This document shows positions 54,201-63,204 of a DNA stretch of 64,000 bases, piece after piece (position 1 is the first letter of the stretch; every line of letters starts with the position of its first letter). The DNA comes from an uncultured Clostridia bacterium. Lineage in GTDB: Bacteria; Bacillota; Clostridia; TANB77; CAG-508. A model generated the notes under the pieces. That model made no database searches. It had not been told where the DNA came from and was given only the letters and a program-made list of their open reading frames with translations. Both the position numbers and the translations under genes were made by a program. The stretch spans positions 46,514 through 110,513 of the forward strand of contig CALXVM010000001.1 in NCBI GenBank assembly GCA_944392105.1, given 5' to 3'.

Positions 54201-55250
54201 GCAACAGAAAACTATGGAGATGGAAGAAGTTTTATTACTGCTGCCATGATTAATTTATATGAAGACATTACCAAAGCCGAAACACCAACTGCAGAAATTA
54301 AGTATGATATTGAAAAATTAACAAATTCAGATGTTACAGTTACTTTAGTAAATCCAAGTACAGAAATAACAATTACAAATAATAATGGAAAAGACACATA
54401 TGTATTTACAGAAAATGGCGAATTTACCTTTGAATTTGAGGATAAGTATGGTAACAAAGGTACAGCTACAGCAATAGTAGACTGGATTGATAAAATAATA
54501 CCTACAGCTACAATTTCTTATGATATTGAGGAAGAAACAAACCAACCTGTAAGAGCTACAATATCAGACTTTAGTGAAAAAGTAACAATTACAAATAATG
54601 ATGGAAAAGACACTTATACATTTAAAGAAAATGGTAGCTTTACTTTTGAATTTGTAGATGAAGCAGGTAACATTGGAACTGCAACAGCAAGTGTAACTTG
54701 GATTAAAGAGGATACAGAAACACCAGGTACAGGAGACGACGAAAACCCAGGCGAAGATGACGAACAAAAACCAGACGATAACCCAGGAGAAGAAGACGAA
54801 CAAAATCCAGCCGAAAAACCAGGTGAAGACGATGAACAAAAACCAGACGATAACCCAGGAGAAGATGACTGGCAAAACCCAGACGAGAAGCCAGGTAAAG
54901 ATGACGGACAAAATTCAGACGAAAAGCCAGGCGAAGATAATGAACAAAAACCAGATGAGAAGCCAGGAGAAGAAGACGAACAAAATCCAGCCGAAAAACC
55001 AGGTGAAGACGATGAACAAAATCCAGATAATAAGCCTAGCGAAGACAATGAACAAGAATTAGACGAAATATTAAACTTTGGTAATGGAGAAACAAATAAG
55101 AAATCTGAAAATGGACAGAGTGATAATACCTTAGCAACTGGAAAATTACCACAAACAGGATTTAATAGTATCATTGTTCTAATAATTTCAGTATTAATTG
55201 TTTTATCAGCATTTATTTATATAAGAATAAAAAAGTTAGGTAAAAAATAA
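51276..55250 (+). CDS. Large LPQTG cell-wall protein with NPCBM and F5/8C modules
   Basis: 1324-aa exported protein. Signal peptide 1-28; NPCBM-like carbohydrate-binding domain about 40-197; central region with GAVCGGLSKTGSC and QPGHCAYIYY (Cys462, His490), resembling the Cys-His core of transglutaminase/papain-like folds; F5/8 type C (discoidin) domain about 856-996; two Ig-like repeats (ITNN-GKDTY-F-ENG) about 1003-1145; acidic PGEDDEQ-PD repeats about 1150-1262; LPQTG at 1290-1294, membrane helix and basic tail. Likely binds host or dietary glycans; enzymatic role is only suggested. Start ATG 51276 follows AAAGGGAG; a longer frame to 51153 lacks a ribosome binding site and has no signal peptide at its start. 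Confidence 0.82.
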   Translation: MTKVKNKVLFILGIIIIMTLTSITISYGATPKENNDSEYVYLSDIAYIKDKSFAPSGESILLDKNKANDLITLKVNDKSKPFIKGICAWATSEIVYDLREYDYDYFTSYIGVDISEQSNYFNGGAKFYIYTSENGEDWQEQYASNVLYGWSEAQFVKVDIKNVNYLKLVADENKEYAGDWWSSWYDETCFANAKLIKEGYEENTSNVDFIKIVDEYDEIIKSHYGEEISGDYELTLLQRELVNNVGYTNLQALARYSNDCKDTIYWLINDKETLRLYLAGGKPEGSYYKSIKVLSDLYTKYKDDLKNENKTEYGTKLGDLYRTMMLSLSLTESGNVYLWIDGVNRSDAITRYEIYKDLHSEKLIENKTFEALTVEEMRWVMNTVIDDEEIKWLNDYVRNEKNGATGPYSYITYTFGYNYNEDQYYDPENYDKWDEKYNLSKFNITYQKGQPKLWIVFEEGAVCGGLSKTGSCIWGSYKGLPNTCVSQPGHCAYIYYTQDENGNGIWGLGNDISGWGQSGRTEHLNVRTMNDWGNGSYTSGWNASYILLAQAAQNEYDKYEKAEEILMLAKVYNDDNEKLEEIYRKALEEEELNFDAWLGLVNLYNSDSTKTEQDYYNLAEEIAKTYTYYPRPMYDLLNLIKPKMTSVEYQTIFSLLQTRTLTTATLATDEDSIQAKAVKQVANALLGNIDTSIANFSFDGENAGSIVLSSRFDGVDVAWDYSLDGGKTWTLSEEHILPLTEEQIKSITTELDIKVHIMGVDYSEQNVYTIDIQNSLGLPSNLYANDLENKLIGATNTMEWKYNESDEWNRYSEKEPDLTGDKSIIVRMGATGVHLADISTKTYNFTQDNQQDTQKYISIDRLSIYDVSSEEPGHSAPAQNAIDGNINTLWHSNWNGQDKDRYIVIKLSEPTNISALEYVPRQSGSNGRIKNGKILVSMDGEEWIEVYNIDNWANSAASKVAKFDESVKAQYVKLVATENYGDGRSFITAAMINLYEDITKAETPTAEIKYDIEKLTNSDVTVTLVNPSTEITITNNNGKDTYVFTENGEFTFEFEDKYGNKGTATAIVDWIDKIIPTATISYDIEEETNQPVRATISDFSEKVTITNNDGKDTYTFKENGSFTFEFVDEAGNIGTATASVTWIKEDTETPGTGDDENPGEDDEQKPDDNPGEEDEQNPAEKPGEDDEQKPDDNPGEDDWQNPDEKPGKDDGQNSDEKPGEDNEQKPDEKPGEEDEQNPAEKPGEDDEQNPDNKPSEDNEQELDEILNFGNGETNKKSENGQSDNTLATGKLPQTGFNSIIVLIISVLIVLSAFIYIRIKKLGKK
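54730..55060 (+). repeat. Coding tandem repeat (PGEDDEQ-PD units)
   Basis: About nine imperfect copies of a 12-residue, 36-base unit in the LPQTG protein. Two blocks of more than 50 bases (from about 54787 and 54967) are identical, indicating recent duplication. Forms an acidic Pro-rich stalk between the binding domains and the wall anchor. Confidence 0.88.
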
Positions 55251-55384
55251 AGACACTAATAATTAAATTAGTTATAAATCTAATTACTAATAATTGTAAA
55301 ACTATAAATTTTTTTACTCATTATAAAAATTTGGTACTGGTTAAAATCTGATTATTATAGCAAAAAAATAAATAAGATTTAATT

Positions 55385-55425
55385 AATAGACTTAAGGCTA
55401 AATAATGGTCTTAGGTCTATTTTTA
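55385..55425 (+). terminator. Terminator after the LPQTG protein gene
   Basis: 12-bp stem AATAGACTTAAG with CTTAGGTCTATT (one G.T pair), then T-run. Confidence 0.82.
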
Positions 55426-55451
55426 TAGTAAAATACCAATAATATTTCGGC

Positions 55452-55481
55452 TTGATATAAAAACAAATGTTGTGATATACT
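55452..55481 (+). promoter_or_regulatory. Promoter of topB
   Basis: TTGATA (55452-55457), 18-base spacer, TATACT (55476-55481), about 100 bases before the GTG start. Confidence 0.55.
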
Positions 55482-55583
55482 ACAATTATAAATCTATTAA
55501 TGAAAAGATATTGTAGTTTCAATCTATAAAATTTGTATAAATACAAAAATTACGTACTAATATTTTAATAAGGAGCAATTGAA

Positions 55584-57659
55584 GTGGGAAAAAGCGTACT
55601 AATAACAGAAAAGCCATCTGTTGCAATGGAGTTTGCAAAAGTACTTAAAATAAATACTAAAAGGCAAAATGGATACATGGAAGCGGAAAACTGGATTATA
55701 ACTTGGTGTGTTGGTCATTTGGTTACAATGTCATATCCAGAAAAGTATGATGAAAAATTAAAATTTTGGAGACTAGATACTTTGCCATTTATGCCAAAAG
55801 AATATAAATATGAAGTAATATCAAATGTACAAAATCAATTTAATATAATAAAAGGAATTTTAACAAGAGAAGATGTAGACACAATTTATGTAGCAACAGA
55901 CTCTGGGCGTGAAGGAGAATACATATACAGATTAGTTGACCAAGCAATTGATGTAAAAGGAAAAGACAAAAAAAGAGTATGGATAGATTCACAAACAGAA
56001 GAAGAGATAAACAGAGGGATAAAAGAGGCAAAGGAACTATCAGAATATGATAGTTTATCTAATTCTGCGTATTTAAGAGCAAAAGAGGATTATTTAATAG
56101 GAATTAACTTTTCTAGGCTACTCTCTATAATATATGGTAGAAGGCTTGCAAAAGACCTTGAAGAAGATAAAGTCTCAATTTCTGTTGGGCGTGTAATGAC
56201 ATGTGTACTAGGAATGGTAGTCTCAAGAGAAAGAGAAATAAGAAATTTTAAAAAGACAAAATATTATAAAATAGTAGGGACATTTGGAAAAGAAGATGGA
56301 AACTTTAAAGCTGACTGGAAGTCAGTTGAAGGTTCAAGTACATTTAATTCACCTAAATTGTACAATGAAACAGGATTTAAAAAAGAAAATGATGCTAAAG
56401 ATTTTATACTCTCATTAAAAGATAAAAAAGCTATTGTAAAAGAAGTAAAGAAATCAAAACAGAAAGAAAATGCACCTCTTTTGTTTAATTTAGCAGAAAT
56501 TCAAAATGAATGCACAAAAAGATTTAAAATAAAGCCAGATGAGACTTTGGAGATTATACAAAATTTATATGAGAAAAAGCTTGTTACATATCCAAGAACA
56601 GATGCCAGAGTGCTTTCAACCGCAATAGCAAAAGTAATAACAAAAAACTTAAACGGAATAGCAAAAGGTTTTAAAGATGAAGAAGTACAAGGCTATATAA
56701 AAAAGATGTCAGAAGAAAAATATTCAACAAATCTTGTAAAAACAAAATATGTTAATGATAGCAAAATTACAGACCATTATGCGATAATTCCAACAGGGCA
56801 AGGCTATGAAAACTATGACTCTTTACCACAACTACAAAAAGATGTATATAAAGTAATTGTAAAAAGATTTTTAGCAATATTTTATCCGCCAGCAGAATTT
56901 AATAAAATATCTGTTACAATTGATGTAGAAGGAGAACAATTCACAGCAAGTGGAAAAGTATGTGTAAACCTAGGTTATCAAGAAGTATTAAAAGAGGATA
57001 AAAAGGCAAATCAAAATAATAATATAGAAACAAAAAGTGATAAAGATGTAGTAGAAGGCTCTAAAAAGGCTGAATTGAAAACTAATGAAAGTGATGCAAA
57101 TGGAAATATAACAAAAGCAGAAAGCGAAAAAAATAGAGAATTAGTAGAAAATAGTAATATAGAGAAAGTAGAAGACGTAGAAGAAAATCAAAATTTAGAT
57201 ATATTAAATAAGCTAAAAAAGGGACAAGAACTAATTGCAGTAAACTATGAAACAAAAGAAGCAGAGACATCTCCTCCATCTAGGTATAACTCTGGCTCAA
57301 TAATTCTTGCCATGGAAAACGCAGGAAAGCTTATAGAAGACGAAGAATTAAGAGAACAAATAAAAGGAGCAGGAATTGGAACAAGTGCAACAAGAGCAGA
57401 AATTATAAAAAAGTTAGAAAGAATAAAATATATACAAATAAATGATAAAACACAAATAATTACTCCAACAAATAAAGGAGAAGCAATATATGATGTTGTA
57501 AATATGTCAATGCCAGACATGTTAAATCCAAAGTTAACAGCAAGTTGGGAAAAAGGCTTGGATATGGTTGCTAAAAACGAAATAAAACCAGATGAATTTA
57601 TGGAAAAACTAGAAAAATACATTAAATCTAAATTTAATAAGTTGGTAGTTAAATGGTGA
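55584..57659 (+). CDS. topB: DNA topoisomerase III (type IA)
   Basis: 691-aa type IA topoisomerase that decatenates and relaxes DNA through a 5'-phosphotyrosine. Toprim domain: VLITEKPSVAMEFA and VATDSGREGEYIYRL with the metal-binding acidic triad; active-site Tyr in KLVTYPRTDARVLS; GIGTSATRAEII near the C-terminus. Starts with GTG behind AAGGAG. A low-complexity Lys/Glu/Asn insertion of about 65 residues (about 475-540) interrupts the core domain, longer than in standard TopB. No C-terminal zinc fingers are present. TopB is common both on chromosomes and on integrative elements; no mobile genes adjoin it. Confidence 0.92.
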   Translation: MGKSVLITEKPSVAMEFAKVLKINTKRQNGYMEAENWIITWCVGHLVTMSYPEKYDEKLKFWRLDTLPFMPKEYKYEVISNVQNQFNIIKGILTREDVDTIYVATDSGREGEYIYRLVDQAIDVKGKDKKRVWIDSQTEEEINRGIKEAKELSEYDSLSNSAYLRAKEDYLIGINFSRLLSIIYGRRLAKDLEEDKVSISVGRVMTCVLGMVVSREREIRNFKKTKYYKIVGTFGKEDGNFKADWKSVEGSSTFNSPKLYNETGFKKENDAKDFILSLKDKKAIVKEVKKSKQKENAPLLFNLAEIQNECTKRFKIKPDETLEIIQNLYEKKLVTYPRTDARVLSTAIAKVITKNLNGIAKGFKDEEVQGYIKKMSEEKYSTNLVKTKYVNDSKITDHYAIIPTGQGYENYDSLPQLQKDVYKVIVKRFLAIFYPPAEFNKISVTIDVEGEQFTASGKVCVNLGYQEVLKEDKKANQNNNIETKSDKDVVEGSKKAELKTNESDANGNITKAESEKNRELVENSNIEKVEDVEENQNLDILNKLKKGQELIAVNYETKEAETSPPSRYNSGSIILAMENAGKLIEDEELREQIKGAGIGTSATRAEIIKKLERIKYIQINDKTQIITPTNKGEAIYDVVNMSMPDMLNPKLTASWEKGLDMVAKNEIKPDEFMEKLEKYIKSKFNKLVVKW

Positions 57660-57681
57660 TTTCCAAACTTTAATTTTTTAC

Positions 57682-57710
57682 TTGTATTTTTTTACCAAAG
57701 AGGTTATAAT
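57682..57710 (+). promoter_or_regulatory. Promoter of gatCAB
   Basis: TTGTAT (57682-57687), 17-base spacer, TATAAT (57705-57710), 32 bases before gatC. Confidence 0.7.
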
Positions 57711-57741
57711 AAGTAACATAATGAATTAAGGAGATGATAGC

Positions 57742-58029
57742 ATGAACGTAAGCAAAGAAGAACTTTTGCATATTGCAAAATTAGCTAACTTAAACTTAAA
57801 AGAAGAGGAAGTAGATAATTATTTAGCAAATTTACAAGATATATTAAATTTTGCTGAAGTAGTTAATAATGCTCCTGTAGAAGGCTTGGGAGAAACAATT
57901 GCTGCAAATAATAATTGCAATGTTTTTAGAAAAGATGAAGTTGTAGATTTTGAAGATAAAGAAGCATTACTTGATAATGCACCAGAACAAGAAAGAAATA
58001 TGTTCAAAATTCCAAAGGTTATTCAATAA
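57742..58029 (+). CDS. gatC: Glu/Asp-tRNA amidotransferase subunit GatC
   Basis: 95-aa small subunit that holds GatA and GatB together. Pattern VSKEELLHIAKLANLNLKEEEVDNYLANLQDILNFAEVV is the standard GatC start, and RKDEVVDFEDKEALLDNAPEQERNMFKIPKVIQ the standard end. Start ATG has AAGGAGATGA. First gene of gatC-gatA-gatB, with gaps of about 185 and 207 bases between the genes, wider than usual. Confidence 0.95.
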   Translation: MNVSKEELLHIAKLANLNLKEEEVDNYLANLQDILNFAEVVNNAPVEGLGETIAANNNCNVFRKDEVVDFEDKEALLDNAPEQERNMFKIPKVIQ

Positions 58030-58213
58030 TATGTATTAAATATGTATTAATTTTAAATTTTATAAAAAGTTATATAATTAGGTTTTATTAAAATATAAAG
58101 TTTAAAATTCTTATATAAAAAAATAAAACTAATACTAATAAATAAAAACTAAAAATTGTTTAAAGGATAACCAAAAGATTACTTAAATTATAAATAAATA
58201 CTAGGAGGTATCT

Positions 58214-59683
58214 ATGGAAATTATAGATTTGACAGTACATGAGTTACAAGAAAAGTTAAAAAGTAAAGAAATTACTGTAGAAGAAGTAACAAAAGCTTAT
58301 GCAGATAGAATAAAAGAAAAAGAAGGAGATGTACAAGCTTTTGTTACTACTTTAGAAGATGAAGCTGTTGAGCAAGCTAAGTCAATACAAAAAGACATTG
58401 AAGATGGCAAAATTACTGGAGATTTTGCAGGTATTCCCATTGGAATAAAAGATAATATGTGTACAAAAGGTGTAAAAACTACATGTAGTTCAAAAATGTT
58501 AGAAAACTTTGTAGCACCTTATGATGCAACAGTTGTAGAAAAATTAAATGATGAGCATTTAATAGATTTAGGAAAATTAAATATGGACGAATTTGCTATG
58601 GGAGCTTCTACAGAATATTCTGCATTTAAGAAAACAAGAAATCCTTGGAACTTAAATACAGTACCAGGTGGCTCTTCTGGAGGAAGTGCGGCAGCAGTAG
58701 CAGCTGGAATGGTTCCATGGGCATTAGGTTCGGATACAGGAGGATCTATTCGTCAACCAGCATCTTTTTGTGGTGTTGTAGGTTTAAAGCCAACATATGG
58801 ATTGGTTTCAAGATTTGGATTAGTTGCATTTGCATCATCACTTGACCAAATAGGCCCTATTACAAAAGATGTAACAGATAGTGCAATGTTATTAAATTTA
58901 ATTGCAGGTCATGATGAAAAAGATACAACATCTGAAAATATACCTAAAAAAGATTATACAAAAGCTTTAAAAGGCGATGTAAAAGGTTTAAAAATAGGAA
59001 TACCAAAACAGTATTATGGAGAAGGAATAAACGAAGAAGTTAAAGCAAAATTGCAAGAAGCAATAGAAACATATAAAAAATTAGGAGCTACAGTAGAAGA
59101 ATTTTCTTTAGACATAGCAGACTATGCATTAGCTACTTATTATATAATAGCTTGTGCAGAAGCAAGCTCTAACTTAGGAAGATTTGACGGAATACGTTAT
59201 GGATATAGAACTAAAAATTATGAGAGCTTAAAAGATATATACAAAAATTCTAGAAGTGAAGGATTTGGACCAGAAGTAAAAAGAAGAATTATTTTAGGTA
59301 CCTATGTTCTTTCATCTGGATATTATGATGCATATTATAAAAAAGCTCAACAAGTACGTACACTTGTTAAAAAAGAGTTTGATGAAGCATTTAAGAAATA
59401 CGATGTTTTATTAACACCAACTTCACCAACAGTAGCATTTGAGGTAGGTACAAAATCTAGCAATCCATTAGAAATGTATTTAGCAGATATATGTACTGTT
59501 CCTGTAAATATTGCAGGACTTCCAGGAATTTCTGTTCCTTGTGGTGTAAACAGCAAAGGTATGCCAATAGGTATGCAATTAATAGGAAATAGATTTGAAG
59601 AAGAAAAAATATTAAATGCTGCATATACATTTGAACAAGAAATTAAGTTTAGAGAAAACTATAAACCAGAATTTAAAAAATAA
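58214..59683 (+). CDS. gatA: Glu/Asp-tRNA amidotransferase subunit GatA
   Basis: 489-aa amidase subunit that releases ammonia from glutamine for transamidation of misacylated Glu-tRNA-Gln or Asp-tRNA-Asn. Amidase signature with the Ser-cisSer-Lys triad: Lys in [10 protein letters not shown], cis-Ser in [16 protein letters not shown], nucleophilic Ser in [13 protein letters not shown]. Full length. Start ATG follows TAGGAGG. Confidence 0.96.
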   Translation: MEIIDLTVHELQEKLKSKEITVEEVTKAYADRIKEKEGDVQAFVTTLEDEAVEQAKSIQKDIEDGKITGDFAGIPIGIKDNMCTKGVKTTCSSKMLENFVAPYDATVVEKLNDEHLIDLGKLNMDEFAMGASTEYSAFKKTRNPWNLNTVPGGSSGGSAAAVAAGMVPWALGSDTGGSIRQPASFCGVVGLKPTYGLVSRFGLVAFASSLDQIGPITKDVTDSAMLLNLIAGHDEKDTTSENIPKKDYTKALKGDVKGLKIGIPKQYYGEGINEEVKAKLQEAIETYKKLGATVEEFSLDIADYALATYYIIACAEASSNLGRFDGIRYGYRTKNYESLKDIYKNSRSEGFGPEVKRRIILGTYVLSSGYYDAYYKKAQQVRTLVKKEFDEAFKKYDVLLTPTSPTVAFEVGTKSSNPLEMYLADICTVPVNIAGLPGISVPCGVNSKGMPIGMQLIGNRFEEEKILNAAYTFEQEIKFRENYKPEFKK

Positions 59684-59890
59684 AGGAAAGACGAACGTTA
59701 TAGTTAAAACTGTAAATATATACTAAAACACATAGTTAAAATTAAAAATTATAATATATAAAACATGAATTGAAAATTATAATATATATTGTGTGAAATA
59801 TAAACATTTATAAAACATATATAGAATATATAAATAAGGTTTTATAAAATAGTAAGAGATGGTAATAGGCTAAAATAAAGGAGGACGATT

Positions 59891-61333
59891 ATGTCAAAAG
59901 AAGATTATGAAGTAGTAATAGGGCTAGAAGTTCACGCAGAGCTTTCTACAAAAACAAAAATATTCTGCTCATGTCCAACAACATTTGGAGCAGAACCAAA
60001 TACACATATATGCCCAATATGTACAGCTATGCCAGGAACATTACCTGTTTTAAATGAAAAAGTAGTAGAATATGCAGTAAAAGCAGGTTTAGCAACAAAT
60101 TGTGAAATTTCTAAAGATAGTAAAAATGACAGAAAAAATTATTTCTATCCAGACTTACCAAAAGCATATCAAATATCACAATTTGATAAACCACTTTGCG
60201 AGCATGGATATATAGAAATAGAAGATGACGACGGGAATAAAAAGAAAGTTAGACTTTTAAGAATCCATATAGAAGAAGATGCAGGAAAGTTAAATCATAA
60301 TGAATTTGGTGTAGGAAGTTTAGTTGACTTAAACAGAGCAGGAGTTCCATTAATAGAAATGGTATCTGAGCCAGACATTAGGTCAAGTAGAGAAGCAGAG
60401 CAATATTTAAGAAAAATAAAATCAATACTAGAATATATTGAAGTTTCAGACTGTAAAATGCAAGAAGGTTCTTTAAGAGCAGATGTCAATGTTTCTGTAA
60501 GAAAAAAAGGCGAAGAAAAATTTGGAACACGTACAGAAATGAAAAACATGAACTCATTTAGAGCAATAGTAAGAGCAATTGAATACGAAAAAGATAGACA
60601 AATAGAAGTGCTAGAAGAAGGCGGAAAAATAGAGCAAGAAACATTAAGATGGGACGATATAAACGGAAGAACATCATCTATGAGAGACAAAGAAGATGCA
60701 CAAGACTATAGATATTTCCCAGACCCAGACTTAGTTGCTATTCGTTTATCTGATGAATATGTTGAAAATATAAGAAAATCATTACCAGAATTACCAGAAA
60801 GTAGAAGAGATAGATATATTAAAGAATATAACTTATCAGAAAAAGATGCAAAATTATTAACATCATCAAAATATTTATCTAACTTATTTGAAGGAGCATT
60901 AGAAATTTGTGGTAATGCAAAAGCTGTTGCAAACTGGATATTATCTGATATATCTAGGATACTAAATGAAAAAGAATTAGAACCAGAAAATATTCCATTT
61001 ACAGCAGAGCAATTAGCAAAAATGATACAACTAATAGACAAAGGAACAATAAGCTCTGCAATAGCTAAAAAAGTATTAACAGAACTATTTGAAAATCCAA
61101 AGGACCCAGAAGAAATAATAAAGGAAAAAGGATGGATTCAAATATCTGACGAAGGTGCTATAAAAGAAGTAGTAATGAAAGTGTTAGAAAACAACCCACA
61201 ATCAGTAGCAGACTTTAAGGGCGGAAAAGATAAAGCTTTAGGTTTCTTAGTTGGTCAAGCAATGAAAGAAACAAAAGGGAAAGCAAACCCACAAATGTTA
61301 AATAAAATGTTCTTAGAAGAACTCGGAAATTAG
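59891..61333 (+). CDS. gatB: Glu/Asp-tRNA amidotransferase subunit GatB
   Basis: 480-aa subunit that phosphorylates the tRNA-bound acid and binds the tRNA. N-terminal EVVIGLEVHAELSTKTKIFC and zinc-type Cys in CSCPTTF and HICPICTAMPG; LPKAYQISQFDKPLCEHG; C-terminal YqeY-like tail. Start ATG has AAAGGAGG. Ends ELGN-stop, with Gly-Asn-stop encoded by a dispersed repeat rather than by the gene's own usual end. Confidence 0.96.
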   Translation: MSKEDYEVVIGLEVHAELSTKTKIFCSCPTTFGAEPNTHICPICTAMPGTLPVLNEKVVEYAVKAGLATNCEISKDSKNDRKNYFYPDLPKAYQISQFDKPLCEHGYIEIEDDDGNKKKVRLLRIHIEEDAGKLNHNEFGVGSLVDLNRAGVPLIEMVSEPDIRSSREAEQYLRKIKSILEYIEVSDCKMQEGSLRADVNVSVRKKGEEKFGTRTEMKNMNSFRAIVRAIEYEKDRQIEVLEEGGKIEQETLRWDDINGRTSSMRDKEDAQDYRYFPDPDLVAIRLSDEYVENIRKSLPELPESRRDRYIKEYNLSEKDAKLLTSSKYLSNLFEGALEICGNAKAVANWILSDISRILNEKELEPENIPFTAEQLAKMIQLIDKGTISSAIAKKVLTELFENPKDPEEIIKEKGWIQISDEGAIKEVVMKVLENNPQSVADFKGGKDKALGFLVGQAMKETKGKANPQMLNKMFLEELGN

Positions 61334-61377
61334 GGACAGGTCCCAATTTCCCAAATCGGGAAAAAAGGGACAGGTCA
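61325..61377 (+). repeat. GGGACAGGTC dispersed repeat, copy R6
   Basis: GGAAATTAGGGACAGGTC starts at the penultimate codons of gatB and supplies its TAG; TTCCCAAATCGGGAA palindrome and a second GGGACAGGTC follow. Element X copy 2 lies 64 bases downstream. Confidence 0.92.
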
Positions 61378-61441
61378 GCTATAAATTTCTTACATTAAAA
61401 AATTAAGACTAGATTATTAAAATTTTATAGCAATTAAGCAG

Positions 61442-61541
61442 AAAAAGTAGTATTTTGTAGTGAAACAAGGTCTTTAAATTTATGTATATAAATTTAAAGT
61501 AGCCGTGCTTCCGTAGTTGAACGAAAAAAATACTACTTTTT
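61442..61541 (+). ncRNA. Candidate structured element X, copy 2
   Basis: Outer stem of 15 perfect bp (61442-61456 with 61527-61541, AGTAGTATTTT/AAAATACTACT core); hairpin TTGT-AGTGAA-ACAA; AGGTCT; 11-bp hairpin CTTTAAATTTA-TGTA-TAAATTTAAAG; conserved TAGCCGTGCTTCCG and TAGTTGAACG. Same order and loops as copy 1 at 25.1 kb (other strand), with paired changes in both long stems. Lies downstream of gatB in the same direction, convergent with the next gene, so it can also end transcription. Confidence 0.6.
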
Positions 61542-61583
61542 TGGCATTTATATAGAGACTAAAGTTTGCTCTTAAATCCTTAT

Positions 61584-61835
61584 TTACAACTTTAATTCTT
61601 TTCTTATTTTATTAAATGATAAACTACAAATTAAGCTTATTACAATAAAATATAAGCTACTAGTAAAAACTGAAATTCCCACATAAAATAAAGTAGGAGT
61701 CGAATCAATAATAGAATAAGTAAAAAGAAGTGCAGTAGATAAAATTAGTAGGATAAAGCAAAAGTTTAAGCATAATTTTGTTATATGTAAAATTTTTTTA
61801 TCCATATTTTTAAATTCATTTAATATCTTTTTCAT
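61584..61835 (-). CDS. Small two-helix membrane protein
   Basis: 83-aa protein, not recognised. Two hydrophobic segments (about residues 20-46 and 48-72) between charged ends (MKKILNEFKNMDKKI; NKIRKELKL). Start ATG at 61833-61835 has GAGGT at good spacing. Base composition matches the neighbours. Stands alone between the gatB region and rpsT. Confidence 0.6.
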   Translation of the reverse strand: MKKILNEFKNMDKKILHITKLCLNFCFILLILSTALLFTYSIIDSTPTLFYVGISVFTSSLYFIVISLICSLSFNKIRKELKL

Positions 61836-61930
61836 ATGTGTACCTCACTTTTATATATTATTAATTATATGTTAACATAAAAACAAAAAAGCCTCAATGG
61901 AAAGTATAACCAAAGTCTAAAATAAAAGCA

Positions 61931-61990
61931 AAAAACTAACCTATACGAAACTGTCTCATATAAGAGGCTATGTCGTATAGGTTAGTTTTT
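61931..61990 (-). terminator. 18-bp perfect hairpin after rpsT
   Basis: AAAAACTAACCTATACGA pairs exactly with TCGTATAGGTTAGTTTTT; the 24-base loop holds a further GCCTC/GAGAC stem (minus-strand reading, one wobble). T-run on the minus strand makes it the likely rpsT terminator. The stem is longer than usual for a terminator. Confidence 0.85.
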
Positions 61991-62024
61991 TATTTTTAAA
62001 AAACTGTGCACAATCTTTTAAAAA

Positions 62025-62291
62025 TTATTTTGCTATAGCGTTTAATTTCTTAGCCATATTTGATTTTTTTCTAGCTGCTGTATTTTTTACAATAACACCT
62101 TTTGTACAAGCTTGGTCTACTTTTTTTGTAGCTTCTGAAAATAATTTTGTAGCTTCTTCTTTATTTCCAGCTTCTACAGCTTGCTCAAATTTCTTTACAG
62201 CTGATTTATATCCAGATTTAATCATATTATTTCTAAGAGTTTTCTTTTCAATAACACTAACACGTTTAATAGCTGATTTAATGTTTGGCAT
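62025..62291 (-). CDS. rpsT: 30S ribosomal protein S20
   Basis: 88-aa basic helical protein that binds 16S r[39 protein letters not shown] and [21 protein letters not shown] are the family pattern. Start ATG follows GGGAGGTG. Monocistronic with its own terminator. Confidence 0.96.
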   Translation of the reverse strand: MPNIKSAIKRVSVIEKKTLRNNMIKSGYKSAVKKFEQAVEAGNKEEATKLFSEATKKVDQACTKGVIVKNTAARKKSNMAKKLNAIAK

Positions 62292-62479
62292 GTTTGCACC
62301 TCCCTTAAGTTAATAAAATCAACATATATTTTACCATGAAATTTAGTATTTGACAAGAGTTTTAAACATATTTTTCATTATATTATTGGCAAAAATAACT
62401 TGCAAAAACTAAAAAAAACATATATAATTAAAATAACTCACAAATGACAATTATATAAATTTTGGAAGGAGCGATTTTT

Positions 62480-63013
62480 ATGAATATAAAAATAACAGGA
62501 AAAGAGTTAAAAGCAACAGAAGCAATAAAAGATTACATTGAGAAAAAAGCAGACAGATTAGTAAAATATTTTGGAGAAGAGTTTGACTTATATGCAACAA
62601 TTAAAACAGAAGGGGCTGAACAAATTGCAGAGATGGATGTGAAAGCAGGAAGTGACAGACTAAGAGCAGTTACAGCACATAGAGATTTATATGCATCTAT
62701 AGATAAAGACATAGATATATTAGAAGGTCAAGCTAGAAAAGTAAAAACTAAAAAAGATAAACAAAATATGACAGAGTCTATTAGAATGAAAGAAACTTTA
62801 AAAGCAGAAGAAGAGCATGAGGTAGAAGGAGAAATATTAAAAACATTATATTATGAAATTAAACCATTAGCTCCAGAGGATGCTAAACTAAAATTAGAAG
62901 AAAGACCACAAGATAAATTTTTAGCATTTATTAATTTAGAAAACAACAAAGTAAACGTAATTTATCGTTTAAAAGATGGTAAAAACTTTGGTATAGTAGA
63001 ACCAGAAGCATAA
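62480..63013 (+). CDS. hpf: Ribosome hibernation factor HPF (long form)
   Basis: 177-aa long-form hibernation promoting factor that dimerises resting 70S ribosomes. N-terminal S30AE domain (MNIKITGKELKATEAIKDYIEKKADRL, residues 1-100), a charged linker, then the C-terminal dimerisation domain (KPLAPEDAKLKLEERPQDKFLAFINLENNKVNVIYRLKDGKNFGIVEP). Start ATG 62480 has GGAAGGAG 8 bases upstream; TTG 62462 precedes it. No raiA-motif RNA is visible upstream. Confidence 0.95.
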   Translation: MNIKITGKELKATEAIKDYIEKKADRLVKYFGEEFDLYATIKTEGAEQIAEMDVKAGSDRLRAVTAHRDLYASIDKDIDILEGQARKVKTKKDKQNMTESIRMKETLKAEEEHEVEGEILKTLYYEIKPLAPEDAKLKLEERPQDKFLAFINLENNKVNVIYRLKDGKNFGIVEPEA

Positions 63014-63130
63014 TGTTAAATACACAATATAAAAACAATAATGACATAAAGCTTGTATAATATACATATAAATTATTATACATAAACTAAAAATTAGATT
63101 GTTAATAATTATAAATTTTTAATATATAAG

Positions 63131-63194
63131 AAGAACTGCACAGATAACATTAGTTACTGTGCAGCTCTTTTGGTTAGAGCACCATTGTGCTCTA
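63131..63194 (-). terminator. Tandem hairpins ending the 137-aa gene
   Basis: Reading the minus strand after the stop: TAGAGCAC-AATG-GTGCTCTA (63175-63194), then CTGCACAG/CTGTGCAG (63136-63143 and 63157-63164) followed by a T-rich tract. Both are more G+C rich than local DNA. Confidence 0.8.
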
Positions 63195-63204
63195 GAGATT
63201 GAGA

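Larger units (their letters stand above)
55251..55583. other. Intergenic region before topB
   Basis: 333 bases with no gene. Contains the terminator at 55385-55421 and the topB promoter at 55452-55481; the rest is AT-rich sequence without visible structure. Confidence 0.5.

Noticed and set aside
54757..55062. Second frame of 101 aa within the LPQTG gene
   Set aside because: Produced by the coding tandem repeat read in another frame; no start signals.
62300..62479. raiA-motif RNA upstream of hpf
   Set aside because: The gap is plain AT-rich sequence without the conserved stems.
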